Below, in pieces: positions 1-9,181 of a stretch of DNA of 64,000 bases (its first letter is position 1; each line of letters opens with the position of its first letter). The stretch lies in NCBI RefSeq assembly GCF_000482385.1, contig NZ_AXVD01000002.1, positions 62,001-126,000 of the forward strand, in the 5' to 3' direction. Source of the DNA: Nocardia sp. CNY236. Its GTDB lineage: Bacteria > Actinomycetota > Actinomycetes > Mycobacteriales > Mycobacteriaceae. The notes beneath the pieces are model-generated. The model saw only the letters and a list, made by a program, of their open reading frames with translations, had not been told where the DNA came from and did no database searches. Position numbers and translations under genes: made by a program.

Positions 1-650
1 GGATCGATGGCGTCCGGGAAGTGCTGCTTGTCCGCGGCAGGATTGAGCTCCCAGGCGACCCGTGAGCGATTCACGCTGGCATCGTGCAACTCGCTGCGCC
101 CGACGGCGAGCGAGCCGGGACCGAGATCGGTGTGGGCAGCGCTGATCGCCTCGACGATCCCATTCACCTCGGCGTCGTACACCTGCTGTTGGAAACCGAG
201 GATGGACGAGTTGTAGGCATAGTCGTTGCTGGAGCCACCACACGTCGCGTGCGAATGCGTCGACGTGAGCAGAACATTCTGCTCGGTGTACATATCGCCG
301 TAACGGCGAGCCAGTTCGGCCAGCACACCACGGTGTACCGACGGGAAGATCATGCAATTGTCGGCGACCAGGAAGACGACCCGGCGCCCGCCGCGACCGA
401 CGACATACGCTCGTGCCCGGGGACGCAGGTGGATTCCCGCAGTCTGTTGCTCGATCTGGGCATAGCCCATCATTCCGCATTCGGCGGCAGGTCCGGTGAT
501 GTCGGAAAGCCCGACACCGATCTGGTAGGGACCAGAATCGGCCGCGGCAGGAGCCGCAGCGCCGAAAACAGTACTCACACCGGGCGCGGTGGCAGCCGCA
601 AACGTACCGATCGCGGTCCGAGCCAGCACGGATCTGCGCGACAACGGCAT
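1..650 (-). CDS. Neutral/alkaline ceramidase, N-terminal part (cut by the left window edge)
   Basis: Reads from ATG at 650 off the left edge, giving about 216 residues. A strong Shine-Dalgarno (GGGAGG, 5 nt before the ATG) fixes the start. The N-terminus has a twin-arginine motif (SRRSVLA, residues 4-10) and a hydrophobic stretch ending near AAAD, so Tat export is likely. The mature part matches the neutral ceramidase family: the segment around MMGY, the TAGIH block, the metal-site loop THSHATCGG and NRSRVAWELNP. Family enzymes hydrolyse ceramide to sphingosine and fatty acid outside the cell. The catalytic serine region lies outside the window. Divergent from the TetR gene at 764, a plausible regulator. 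Family call is secure; substrate is inferred. Confidence 0.85.
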   Translation of the reverse strand, partial: MPLSRRSVLARTAIGTFAAATAPGVSTVFGAAAPAAADSGPYQIGVGLSDITGPAAECGMMGYAQIEQQTAGIHLRPRARAYVVGRGGRRVVFLVADNCMIFPSVHRGVLAELARRYGDMYTEQNVLLTSTHSHATCGGSSNDYAYNSSILGFQQQVYDAEVNGIVEAISAAHTDLGPGSLAVGRSELHDASVNRSRVAWELNPAADKQHFPDAID

Positions 651-687
651 CCGCGCCTCCCTTCCGTCCGATGTAGCGCACCATAGA

Positions 688-705
688 ACTGGTCACGCGT
701 CCAGT
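688..705. promoter_or_regulatory. Short inverted repeat between ceramidase and TetR genes, possible operator
   Basis: ACTGG and CCAGT arms are separated by TCACGCGT, 18 bp in all, in the 113-bp divergent gap. Position between a TetR gene and its neighbour is typical of a TetR operator, but five-base arms are weak evidence. Confidence 0.3.
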
Positions 706-763
706 GGTGATTTCTCCGGTCGGACGATTGACTGCGAGCGCGCGGGGCGCTTAACTCCCTTGC

Positions 764-1393
764 GTGTCCTCCCGATTGAGTGTCGAAGAACGACGCGCTC
801 ACCTTATCAGGGCAGCGATTGGTCTCGCCGAGAAAAAGGGCGTCGCCAGCGTGACCACACGCGATGTCGCGCGGGCAGCTGGAGTCTCGCTCGGTGTGGT
901 CCATTACTGTTTCGAAAACAAGGACGCGCTGATGACCGAATTGGTCAAGGCGCTATCGCGAGAACTACGCGACTCGGTCGATACCAACGAAGCCATATGG
1001 CGTGACATCGAGCGGGGAAAGGACGCTCTTCGCGGATTGATCCGAACCGGTCTGGAAGCCTTGTGGCTCAATATCTCGGCAACGCCGGAACGCCAGCTGC
1101 TCACCTACGAAACGACGACGTATGCACTGCGTCGGGCAGACCAGACCCCGGCCAGACACGCCATCGCACACGAGCAGTACACCTTCAACGATTCCACCGT
1201 CGCGGACATGCTGGAGCGCGCGCGAAGCGCGACGGACACCCGGTGGTCGATCCCCCTACACGTATTGAGCCGGTTCACCCTCAACGTCGTCGACGGAGTG
1301 GTACTACGGTGGCTGGTGGACAACGATGGTGACAGCGTAGGCGGACAACTGGATCTGTTGAGCGACATTCTCGCCGGATACGCAGAGCAATAG
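764..1393 (+). CDS. TetR/AcrR family transcriptional regulator
   Basis: 209 residues from a GTG start; no strong Shine-Dalgarno is visible. Residues 10-56 form the TetR DNA-binding domain, with the pattern VTTRDVARAAGVSLGVVHYC followed by FENKDAL. The remainder is the usual all-helical ligand-binding and dimerisation part and ends IL-AGYAEQ. Length is normal for the family. It is divergent from the ceramidase gene 113 bp away, so it may control that gene and itself. The ligand cannot be predicted from sequence. Downstream it converges on the sacsin-like gene with a 38-bp gap. Confidence 0.85.
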   Translation: MSSRLSVEERRAHLIRAAIGLAEKKGVASVTTRDVARAAGVSLGVVHYCFENKDALMTELVKALSRELRDSVDTNEAIWRDIERGKDALRGLIRTGLEALWLNISATPERQLLTYETTTYALRRADQTPARHAIAHEQYTFNDSTVADMLERARSATDTRWSIPLHVLSRFTLNVVDGVVLRWLVDNDGDSVGGQLDLLSDILAGYAEQ

Positions 1394-1431
1394 CGCGGCG
1401 TCCCGCTCGATTGCACGACACACCCCTGGCT

Positions 1432-4236
1432 TCACAATTGCGGGATGCGCACGTGGACCGTTGTGCCGACCTGCCACCACGGCACCGCGACCGTCGCCTC
1501 GATCGCACCACGCAACCGCACCACCAGATCGTTGTGCAGAACGAGTTCGTCGCCCGGCGGATGTGGGGTGTAGATCCGACGCAATACGATGCCCAGCGGA
1601 TCCGCCCACGTGGTCCGTCGACCGGCACCGATCACTTCGGCGGTGATGGACTCCGAGACCAGCGGAAGATCGAGCAGTGTCGCAAGATCTGCTGCCGAAT
1701 CGGTGTCCCCGACCACCAGACGATCCGGTGGCACAGCCAAGCCGAACCAAGGCCGATCGAGAACGAAGGCATCGTCCGGGGCCACCACAGCCCCGGACAG
1801 CGCCCGCACTCGATCGGGCGGGTCCAGTTCGTGGATATCGATAAGCCCCGCGGACACGGCGGCGCCCAAACGGGCGTGGGTACGCGAAACGACCTCCAGA
1901 TCAGGAGTTTTCGATGAATCCGCCAGCGCGTCCAGCAATCCGGCGGCCAGCTCGTAGGTCATCGAGTCGGGCTTCGCCAGAACGGAGTGCACAGCATCCG
2001 GATCGATACCGTCGATGCCGAACGGCGAGAGCAATCCAGCGAATTCCGTACATGCCGGATGTCGGAACACACCGAGTGGAGTGCCATCGATTCGTGCGTG
2101 TCGACGCAGCCACCATGCGGTATAGCCGTCGGCGTCGGCCAAGAGGTCGCGCGTGCGTGAAGTCGCGACCAACCGGCGCAGTGCGTCGGGCCAGGCGAGC
2201 TCGTCCACCAAATCCAGGTCTCGGACCGCGGCGAGCCGTGGTGGATCGTCCGTCAGCGTCGTCCACCAGGCGTCCTCGTCGTCCAGATCGTGATCCGGGC
2301 CGGTCGGATCGACCTCCACGAGCACGGCGAAATCCCAGCCGACTCCGACAGCACGCAAAGCGTCCATACCGTAACGATCGACCAGATCGGGGTCGACCGT
2401 CCGAAACGGTGCGTCGGACACCAGCAGATCACCCAGCGGAGCTCCGGGAAGCAGAAGTTCATCGGCGGGCAGTACGGCGCCCTCGCTGTCGGACAGCTCG
2501 AGCAGACCGAGCCACGACGGCAATGCTGTCGGGTCCGCGTGTGCCGCGAGACGAAGCACTGCGTCGGTGGTATCGGGATCTCCCGGATGCTCATCCAATT
2601 CGGCACGTAGTCCGGGATCACCCAGCAGGTCCTCGGCTGTGGCCGACCGGGCGCCGAGCCGCGCAAGCAACGGGTGGGTGGCCTCCGGGTGCACCAATCG
2701 CGCCCAGTGCACCGGGATCGCCTCGGCCAACCGATCGTCCAACACCACCGTGCGAGGCCCGGTGACCAGTCGGCCGTCGGCCAGCGGCACCGCCAGCGCA
2801 CCGAGTTCTTCCGCCGAAAGCGGATCCGACACGAAGGGCTCCAGCGCTGTGTAGAACGCCCGCCACCAGGCTGGCGGGCGAAACAGATCGCCGGAGAGTT
2901 CCGCAAGGCGCGCCAATCCCACCCGATGGACGTCCAATACCCCCATGACCTCCGCGTAGCGGTGGCCGGAGAGATCCGGAATCACCAACGGCCCGGACGC
3001 CTCGGCGAGCAGGTCGGCCAATTCCATGGTCAAGCCGGTGAAGACGGAGGCACTCGGCGGAACGGCAGCAGCCGCCGCGGCACGTCCGCGGAGGCCGGAA
3101 TTCCATTCGACATCCGCACCATCGTCCGAAAGGGAAGCCACCACAGGAAGCCACGAATGGGTCTGCAGCTCACGCAGCAACGCCTCGCGCAACAAGCCAT
3201 CGACCTCGCTGCGCGCGAAGCCGGGCGTCGGGACCAGTACGAGGCGATCACGCGGCGGCAGAGCACGAACGAAATCCACATACCCCTCGGCCACCCCGGC
3301 CAGGCGGGCACCGGGCAGCAGCCGCCGGCGATCGGGCTGCATGTGGATGTCGGCGACGAGCACCGCCGGCAGGGACAGCTGCTCGTCCGACCGTGTCGGC
3401 GCGCGGAGTACATCCGCCGTGACTGACACGGGCCTGCCCTCGTGTACCGGCAGGAGCCAACGAGCGTGCGGCGCCTGATACTGCAACCACGCGCCCCCTG
3501 CGTCGCCGGGGCCATCGATGTGCACCTCGGACATGCCGTTGCCGACGTCGCGCACGCAGCGGACGAACTCGTCGACATCGATCCGAATGCTGTGCAGTGC
3601 TGGAAGCTCCAACAACAGGTCGACGGCTTCGGCACGCATCGCGGCCAGCAACGCCTCGGCATCCACGTCCGTGCGCAAGTGCAACACAACCTGGGTGTCG
3701 AGGCCGTCCGCGGGGCGCGCGGCGGACGGCCAGGCCAACCGCAGCGCTGGCGGGACGAAGTCGCTGCCCTCGCCCCGAGGAATCCGGATCTGGCTTCCGA
3801 GCAGGATTTCCCGCGTCCGAGCACGAGAAAACCACAGCGACCCGGTCGTCGACCGCAGTTCGATGTCATCGCTGACCGCGAGAACCGCAGTGAACCCGAC
3901 ACCGAAGCGCCCCACGGCACCGACATGCGGCTTGTCCGACGCGCGGAGCGCCGTGAGCGCGTGCACGCCGGAGGTGTCCAGTGGCGCACCAGTGTTGCCG
4001 ATGGCCAGGCTACGGCCCTCGAGTTCGACGACGAGACGACCGGGGATACCTGCTCTGCCTGCTGCATCGGCGGCGTTCTGCGCCAATTCGGTCAGCGTCC
4101 GATCCCGATAGCCGGCACCTACCAGGTCGTTCTCGGTGGCGACGTCCTCTCGCAGCCGTGTCGGCGAATCACGCCACGCGGCGAGCACCGCCGCGCGCAG
4201 GTCCGCGGTGCCGAAAGGGTCGGCAACCTCGGTCAC
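1432..4236 (-). CDS. Sacsin N-terminal ATP-binding-like (GHKL/HSP90-type ATPase) protein
   Basis: 934 residues. The first ~200 residues carry Bergerat-fold ATPase signatures: an N-box-like LTELAQNAADA near residues 48-58, GNTG near 80-83, and VGRFGVGF at 108-115. These are seen in sacsin-type and HSP90-like ATPases and bind ATP with Mg. The long remainder is Leu/Asp/Ala rich with no recognised domain. The ATG overlaps the stop of the DUF3027 gene upstream by 4 nt (ATGA), so the two are translationally coupled. A chaperone-like or ATP-driven conformational role is inferred from the family; the substrate is unknown. Confidence 0.8.
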   Translation of the reverse strand: MTEVADPFGTADLRAAVLAAWRDSPTRLREDVATENDLVGAGYRDRTLTELAQNAADAAGRAGIPGRLVVELEGRSLAIGNTGAPLDTSGVHALTALRASDKPHVGAVGRFGVGFTAVLAVSDDIELRSTTGSLWFSRARTREILLGSQIRIPRGEGSDFVPPALRLAWPSAARPADGLDTQVVLHLRTDVDAEALLAAMRAEAVDLLLELPALHSIRIDVDEFVRCVRDVGNGMSEVHIDGPGDAGGAWLQYQAPHARWLLPVHEGRPVSVTADVLRAPTRSDEQLSLPAVLVADIHMQPDRRRLLPGARLAGVAEGYVDFVRALPPRDRLVLVPTPGFARSEVDGLLREALLRELQTHSWLPVVASLSDDGADVEWNSGLRGRAAAAAAVPPSASVFTGLTMELADLLAEASGPLVIPDLSGHRYAEVMGVLDVHRVGLARLAELSGDLFRPPAWWRAFYTALEPFVSDPLSAEELGALAVPLADGRLVTGPRTVVLDDRLAEAIPVHWARLVHPEATHPLLARLGARSATAEDLLGDPGLRAELDEHPGDPDTTDAVLRLAAHADPTALPSWLGLLELSDSEGAVLPADELLLPGAPLGDLLVSDAPFRTVDPDLVDRYGMDALRAVGVGWDFAVLVEVDPTGPDHDLDDEDAWWTTLTDDPPRLAAVRDLDLVDELAWPDALRRLVATSRTRDLLADADGYTAWWLRRHARIDGTPLGVFRHPACTEFAGLLSPFGIDGIDPDAVHSVLAKPDSMTYELAAGLLDALADSSKTPDLEVVSRTHARLGAAVSAGLIDIHELDPPDRVRALSGAVVAPDDAFVLDRPWFGLAVPPDRLVVGDTDSAADLATLLDLPLVSESITAEVIGAGRRTTWADPLGIVLRRIYTPHPPGDELVLHNDLVVRLRGAIEATVAVPWWQVGTTVHVRIPQL

Positions 4237-5108
4237 CTCGGCGGCGATGAGGGCGTCTGGCTCTCGTCCGGATCAGAGCGGCCCTCATCGACGCTCACCG
4301 CCGCCCCCGCGGGAGCGGCGGCATCGTGCTCGTCGGCGCCGGAACTCGGCTCGATCGAGCTCGGCTCCATGGTGACCACTTCGACAGCCGCGTCGTCGTA
4401 TGCCTCGTAGAGCGGGGAACCGCCGCCACCGGGAAGCACCGTGTCCGAATGCGCGCCGCAGCCGTAGGAGGTGTGGACGACGCGTCCGTCGGCGCCCATA
4501 GCGTTGCCGCACACACCGAACGCAGTACGCATCGAACCGGCCAACGGCAGGTAGAAGCCGCAGCTACCGCACGTGGACGGCGCGGCTCTGGCCATATCGG
4601 ATTCGGGGCCCCATTCGGTGTACCAGCGCCGAGCGGCCTCCTCGCGACCTTGCCTGCTCATCACCTTGGCACGACCCAAACCGACCTCGAAAGCGACCTC
4701 GTCGACCACCGGATCGCCGGTCGCGATGTACCCGGGCACCAAGCGCGGATCGTCGACAGCCGGCGCCAACAGGTCCCCAGGTGCGAGGTCACCGGGGCGA
4801 ATCCGCTGCTCCCAGGGAACGAAGTCGGGCGCGACCAGGGCGTCCGGCCCGGGCAGTAGAGCGGACTCACTCACCGTCGCGTGCTCGGCGTCGGGCGCGG
4901 CGGCCACTACGACTGCCCACTGCCACCCGCGGTAGCCGGGCAACGTCGCCTCGAATCGGTGAGTTGCGGCGCTCTCGTCCTCGGCGATCACACCGAGATG
5001 CGCCCCGACCGCCGAGGGTTCCAACTCCAAGAGCGCACGGCGGGCCACATCCACGGCATCTGCCAGAATCGGCCGCACGTCGGACTCCGAAACAGAAACT
5101 GCGCTCAC
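4233..5108 (-). CDS. DUF3027 family protein with a likely Cys/His metal site
   Basis: 291 residues, GTG start. The protein resembles the actinobacterial DUF3027 family, of unknown function. Cys180, Cys183, Cys200, Cys217 and His220 lie in a conserved-looking stretch (CGSCGFYLPL, then VCGNAMG, then SYGCGAHSD), spaced like a zinc-binding site. Residues 56-105 contain a GWQW segment and many acidic residues; the last 50 are low-complexity and acidic. It is the first gene of a coupled pair with the sacsin-like ATPase. Only 17 bp separates it from the divergent cyclotransferase gene, so the two promoters must overlap the coding ends. Confidence 0.8.
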   Translation of the reverse strand: MSAVSVSESDVRPILADAVDVARRALLELEPSAVGAHLGVIAEDESAATHRFEATLPGYRGWQWAVVVAAAPDAEHATVSESALLPGPDALVAPDFVPWEQRIRPGDLAPGDLLAPAVDDPRLVPGYIATGDPVVDEVAFEVGLGRAKVMSRQGREEAARRWYTEWGPESDMARAAPSTCGSCGFYLPLAGSMRTAFGVCGNAMGADGRVVHTSYGCGAHSDTVLPGGGGSPLYEAYDDAAVEVVTMEPSSIEPSSGADEHDAAAPAGAAVSVDEGRSDPDESQTPSSPPR

Positions 5109-5112
5109 GGCC

Positions 5113-5118
5113 TACATT
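5113..5118 (+). promoter_or_regulatory. -10 box (TACATT) for a leaderless cyclotransferase mRNA
   Basis: TACATT lies 7 nt before the ATG at 5126, the spacing that would put the transcription start on or next to the start codon. No Shine-Dalgarno is seen before this ATG, which fits. Confidence 0.45.
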
Positions 5119-5125
5119 TTGCCGT

Positions 5126-5914
5126 ATGGAACGTATGCAGCGTTCGTTGGCCATCGGCATATCGGTGGGTCTGCTCTTGGCGGCCGGATGCAGCGCCACC
5201 GCGGACGCGACACCCAGAATGACCATCGAGCTGGTCGGAACGAGGCCACACGACCCGACGGCGTTCACTCAAGGACTGGAAGCCCATGGCGACATACTCT
5301 ACGAAAGCACCGGCCTGTCGGGAGCATCGAGCATTCGCGCGTCGCGGCTCACGACGGGTGAGCAGGTGGCCAGAGCCGACTTACCCGCACCGTACTTCGG
5401 CGAAGGAATCACCCGTGCCGACACCACACTGTGGCAACTCACCTGGCGCGACGAGGTGGCGATCGCCAGAGACCCGGCCACCTTGGCCGAACAACACAGA
5501 GTGCACTACGACGGTGAAGGGTGGGGTTTGTGTACCAGAGCCGGCCGACTGGTGATGAGCGACGGTAGCGATCGGCTCGTCTTCCGCGATCCGCTCACCT
5601 TCGCGCCCACCGGCTCGGTTCGACTGTCCAGCAGAAACGACGCACGCCTCAACGAACTCGAGTGCGCGACCGATGGATCGGTCTATGCGAATGTCTGGCC
5701 CACCGACACCATCCTGCGCCTCGACCCGGACTCCGGCCGAGTTCTGGCCTCCATCGACGCCAGCGGCTTGCTGCCCCCGACCAGCCGTGCCGGCGCCGGT
5801 GTGCTCAATGGCATCGCACAAGTTCCCGGCACCGACCGTTTCCTGATCACCGGCAAGAACTGGCCGACCATCTTCGAAGTCCGTTTCGTTTCATCTCACG
5901 TATCGATCGAATGA
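5126..5914 (+). CDS. Glutaminyl-peptide cyclotransferase, exported lipoprotein
   Basis: 262 residues from ATG at 5126 (a second ATG at 5135 is possible). The N-terminus is a lipoprotein signal: basic start, hydrophobic core and lipobox LLAAGC, so the mature enzyme should be membrane-anchored outside the cytoplasm. The body matches the plant/bacterial glutamine cyclotransferase beta-propeller family: PTAFTQGLE, the LYESTGLSG strand, FGEGI near residue 92, and LNELE at ~174. The family converts N-terminal glutamine to pyroglutamate on exported proteins or peptides. The open frame runs upstream of 5126, but that extension overlaps the divergent gene and lacks a signal peptide. Confidence 0.85.
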   Translation: MERMQRSLAIGISVGLLLAAGCSATADATPRMTIELVGTRPHDPTAFTQGLEAHGDILYESTGLSGASSIRASRLTTGEQVARADLPAPYFGEGITRADTTLWQLTWRDEVAIARDPATLAEQHRVHYDGEGWGLCTRAGRLVMSDGSDRLVFRDPLTFAPTGSVRLSSRNDARLNELECATDGSVYANVWPTDTILRLDPDSGRVLASIDASGLLPPTSRAGAGVLNGIAQVPGTDRFLITGKNWPTIFEVRFVSSHVSIE

Positions 5915-6046
5915 CTCAGAGGGTCTCGATGGAACGACACCAAGAGTCTCCACGGAACGACACCGAGGACTGGATCGGCTGTCCGCGCCCGCGCCACCCC
6001 GGAGTGCGAGTGAACACCAACGGCGGGAGTGCGCCAGAATTGAGAT

Positions 6047-7903
6047 GTGACGAGCTCCCGCGAACCTACCGGTCCCGACCGCGGTCGGTGGGCAGGTGAG
6101 CAGTCGCCACCTGGGGAACGGCACCCCGGTTTCGACCGGTACCCGCCACCCAACGCGCCGCGGCGCCACCGGCCGCCGCCGGGTGCCGAAACGGGCAGCG
6201 CTCACGGGCGCGCGCTGCCGCGAACGACACCACTGGGCACAGGACGACAGCTGCCTGGAAGTCCGGACGAGCCCACCGCCGCGGCGCCACCCACGAGTTC
6301 TGGACCTCCAGCCGAGGCTCCTGCTGGCGGACAACGCATCCCGCGCAAACTCACCGTGACCCGGGTCGCGGCCATGCGAGGTAGAGAGCTCACCGAGCGA
6401 GGCATCGCAACCTTTCAGCGCGCGGCAAAGGCCGACGGCGCGGATAAATCCGGGCTGACCGCACTGACCTATGCGACCATGGCGAATTTCGCCCTCGACG
6501 CGGCCATTGCGGTGGCGCTGGCGAACACATTGTTCTTCGCCAGCGCCACCGCCGAGAGCAAGACGAACGTCGCGCTGTACCTGTTGATCACGATCGCGCC
6601 GTTCGCGGTGATCGCCCCGCTGATCGGCCCGCTGCTCGATCGGCTACAGCGTGGTCGACGGTTGGCGCTCGCAGCGTCGTTCGCGCTGCGCGCGATGATC
6701 ACGGTCGCGCTGATCATCGAATTCGACACGTGGGCGCTGTATCCGCTCGCCCTGTGCATGATGATCGGCAGCAAATCGTTCGCCGTGCTCAAGAGTGCAG
6801 TGACGCCCCGAGTCCTGCCGCCGGATATCGACCTGGTCCGTACCAACTCCCGGCTCACGGTGTTCGGTTTGGTCGGCGGCACCATCGGGGCTGGTGCGCT
6901 GGCCACGATGACCGCGGCGATCGCGGGCTCTGCCGGCGCACTGGTTCTCGCAGCGCTGATCGCCTGCGCAGGAACGTATCTGAGTTTGCGCATACCCTCA
7001 TGGGTCGAAGTCACCGAGGGCGAGGTGCCCGCGACCTTGAGCTATCACGGGGCCGATGCGCACACCGAGGTGCTGAGATCGGGCGCAACGTCCACAGTGC
7101 CGCCACGCAAGCGCCGGCAACCGTTCGGCCGGGCCGTGGTGGTCGGGCTCTGGGGCAATGGCACGATCCGGATATTGACCGGATTTCTCACTTTCTATGT
7201 CGCGTTCGTCGCCAAGGCAACCGAACAGCGGCCGGTACAGCAGGCGGCCATGCTCGTTGCGGTCGGCGCGGCCGCGGCCGTCGGCAACTTCGCCGGCAAC
7301 GCGACAGGCGCCCGGCTTGCACTCGGTAGACCTGCGCTGATCGTGCTCGGCTGCACCGCAGCATGTGCGCTGGCTGCATTGTTCGCTACCTTCGCGAACA
7401 ATCTTCTCGGCGCGACGATAGCCGCCCTGGTCGCAGCGGCAATGAGCGCGCTGGGCAAGGTCTCGCTGGATGCCGCGATCCAAGACGATCTCCCGCCGGA
7501 ATCCATCGCCTCCGGATTCGGGCGGTCGGAGACCGTACTGCAGCTGAGCTGGGTCGTCGGCGGCGCGGCGGGTGTACTGTTGCCGACCGAGTACTGGAAA
7601 GGCTTCGGAGTGGTCACCGCAGTAGTGGTCATCGGCTTGCTGCAGACAGTCGTCAGCTTCCGCGGATCCTCGCTGCTGCCGGGCCTGGGTGGCAACCGGC
7701 CGCAGCACGCGGGACAAGAGGTTCCGACGCCCACGCCCGACGAGCCTGCAGGTACCGCATCCGGTAGGCACGATGCGGCGTCCGGCACCCACGATTCCCG
7801 ACAGCACCCCACCGACGACGACACCCGCATCCAGCCGGGGCCCACACGCATCCGCCGCGGGTCCACACGCATCCGCCGAGGCCAAGGAGACCCGACCTGG
7901 TGA
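6047..7903 (+). CDS. MFS transporter with long disordered ends
   Basis: 618 residues from GTG. The first ~110 residues are Pro/Gly/Arg rich and soluble, followed by about twelve hydrophobic segments from residue ~145 to ~545, giving a major-facilitator-type inner-membrane protein. Conserved loop pieces include GPLLDRLQRGRR after the second helix. The tail after ~550 is hydrophilic and ends in a short repeat (TRI-RRG). The gene order before DUF2771 resembles M. tuberculosis Rv0876c-Rv0875c (knowledge). The stop overlaps the next gene by 4 nt (GTGA), indicating coupling. Substrate unknown. Confidence 0.8.
   Translation: MTSSREPTGPDRGRWAGEQSPPGERHPGFDRYPPPNAPRRHRPPPGAETGSAHGRALPRTTPLGTGRQLPGSPDEPTAAAPPTSSGPPAEAPAGGQRIPRKLTVTRVAAMRGRELTERGIATFQRAAKADGADKSGLTALTYATMANFALDAAIAVALANTLFFASATAESKTNVALYLLITIAPFAVIAPLIGPLLDRLQRGRRLALAASFALRAMITVALIIEFDTWALYPLALCMMIGSKSFAVLKSAVTPRVLPPDIDLVRTNSRLTVFGLVGGTIGAGALATMTAAIAGSAGALVLAALIACAGTYLSLRIPSWVEVTEGEVPATLSYHGADAHTEVLRSGATSTVPPRKRRQPFGRAVVVGLWGNGTIRILTGFLTFYVAFVAKATEQRPVQQAAMLVAVGAAAAVGNFAGNATGARLALGRPALIVLGCTAACALAALFATFANNLLGATIAALVAAAMSALGKVSLDAAIQDDLPPESIASGFGRSETVLQLSWVVGGAAGVLLPTEYWKGFGVVTAVVVIGLLQTVVSFRGSSLLPGLGGNRPQHAGQEVPTPTPDEPAGTASGRHDAASGTHDSRQHPTDDDTRIQPGPTRIRRGSTRIRRGQGDPTW
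7821..7881 (+). repeat. About 21-bp tandem repeat at the MFS 3' end
   Basis: Three imperfect copies of a unit around CACACGCATCCGCCGCGGG encode TRIQPGP, TRIRRGS and TRIRRG at the C-terminus of the MFS protein. Likely a slippage-prone coding minisatellite in a tail that tolerates length change. Confidence 0.7.
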
Positions 7904-8481
7904 GCACGCTCAACATACGCCCGATCATCGCGATGGTGGCGGCCGCCACGCTCGTGCTCACCATTGCCGTCGGTGGCGCGCTCGTCGTGTTGATCCGAAA
8001 CGCCGATGAACCAGATGTCACCATCACTGCCTACGCACACGGCAAGACGGTCACCGTGCGTCCGTACACCTATTGCGCGGTCACCATGCAGGAGTGCAGC
8101 ATCCTGCCCGAGCGCACGCTGGAAGGCACGATCGCCTCGACTCTTCGCTGCACCGCCGATGCGTCGGATTGCCACCGTGGCCGAACCGTCGAACTCGAAG
8201 TGCCCGCTGGGTACCCCTTGCAACTGTCGTTGCCGACAGCGATCGCGGACGCGCCCTGGCTCGCCCAGCTGATCTATGCCGCACCCACCGGGGAGCAGGT
8301 CGACCGTGTCATCGGGCGCAACACCTATCCCGACCGCGTCCGCGCCGTCACCGTCGAATCGGAACCGGCCCCCGGACTGCGCCTGGTCGGCGTCGAAGTC
8401 CAACTTCCGATTCTTGCCCGGGACGAAACCGGCGCAGAGTTCTCCGTTCCGCACGCCATCTGGTCGATCAGCACCAGCTGA
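7900..8481 (+). CDS. DUF2771 family membrane-anchored protein
   Basis: 193 residues from GTG, overlapping the MFS stop by 4 nt. One transmembrane segment spans residues ~8-30 (IIAMVAAATLVLTIAVGGAL). The extracytoplasmic part has cysteines at ~52, 58, 79 and 86 in a CAVTMQEC/LRCTADASDC pattern that could form disulfides. The sequence resembles the mycolata DUF2771 family (Rv0875c-like), whose function is unknown. Pairing with an MFS carrier suggests a shared process. Confidence 0.75.
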   Translation: MSTLNIRPIIAMVAAATLVLTIAVGGALVVLIRNADEPDVTITAYAHGKTVTVRPYTYCAVTMQECSILPERTLEGTIASTLRCTADASDCHRGRTVELEVPAGYPLQLSLPTAIADAPWLAQLIYAAPTGEQVDRVIGRNTYPDRVRAVTVESEPAPGLRLVGVEVQLPILARDETGAEFSVPHAIWSISTS

Positions 8482-8563
8482 GTGTGGCGGCGACCAACCG
8501 GCTCAGCGACCAACCGACTCTCAGCGACCAATCGGCTCAGTGCCAGCGCTCGAGCAGCACACA

Positions 8564-8983
8564 TCACCTGTCGAGTTCGCGAGCCACCGCCCGGACGACC
8601 TCCGATATGCGTTGCGCGGTCTTACGATCCGGGTACTTCCCCTTGCGCAGGTCGGGCTGCACTTTCGCCTCGAGCAGCGTGATCATGTCCTCGACCATGC
8701 CGTGCAATTCGTCCGGCGAATGCCGGCGGGCGGCGGGCTCCTTACGCGCGCCGCGGTCCTGACTCTGCCGCACCGACGGCGGGGGCTCGAGCAATTTGAG
8801 ACTCAATGCCTGGGGACCACGGCGGCCAGCAGCCATACCGAACTCGACCCGTTGTCCCGGCTTGAGACCCTCGACGCCTTGCGGCAGCGCGGACGAGCGC
8901 ACGTAGACGTCCTCACCCTCGTCCTGGGAAAGGAAGCCGAAGCCCTTTTCGACGTCGTACCACTTCACCCTGCCGGTCGGCAC
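8564..8983 (-). CDS. cspB: Cold-shock-domain protein, CspB type with C-terminal extension
   Basis: 139 residues from GTG at 8983 (starting PTGRVKWYD); a GTG three codons upstream at 8992 is an alternative. Residues 2-65 form the cold-shock OB fold with the RNP1-like KGFGFLSQ and RNP2-like DVYVRSSAL motifs for single-stranded nucleic acid. After a short basic linker, residues ~90-139 ([18 protein letters not shown], then [10 protein letters not shown]) form the helical extension of the M. tuberculosis CspB family. Longer upstream readings lack family similarity. Probable role: RNA chaperone or transcription-associated nucleic-acid binding. Confidence 0.85.
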   Translation of the reverse strand: MPTGRVKWYDVEKGFGFLSQDEGEDVYVRSSALPQGVEGLKPGQRVEFGMAAGRRGPQALSLKLLEPPPSVRQSQDRGARKEPAARRHSPDELHGMVEDMITLLEAKVQPDLRKGKYPDRKTAQRISEVVRAVARELDR

Positions 8984-9181
8984 TGCGCTCACCCGTTCGT
9001 CATCGACACTCGGACCCCGACGGCCCGAGTACATCTTCTGCCGGACCGACCCCGCAGTGGCACCGCGTTCGGTCCTCGTCTTCGTGCGAAAAGAACGCGC
9101 CCAGCAGGATTGCAGGACGCGATTGCCAGAGAGTCTACCCCGGCGCGAATCACGCAAGTACGCCAGTTTTACCGTCGAGTC

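Noticed and set aside
4781..5125. 115-codon upstream extension of the cyclotransferase frame
   Set aside because: It overlaps the divergent DUF3027 gene, lacks family similarity, and would bury the lipoprotein signal peptide inside the protein.
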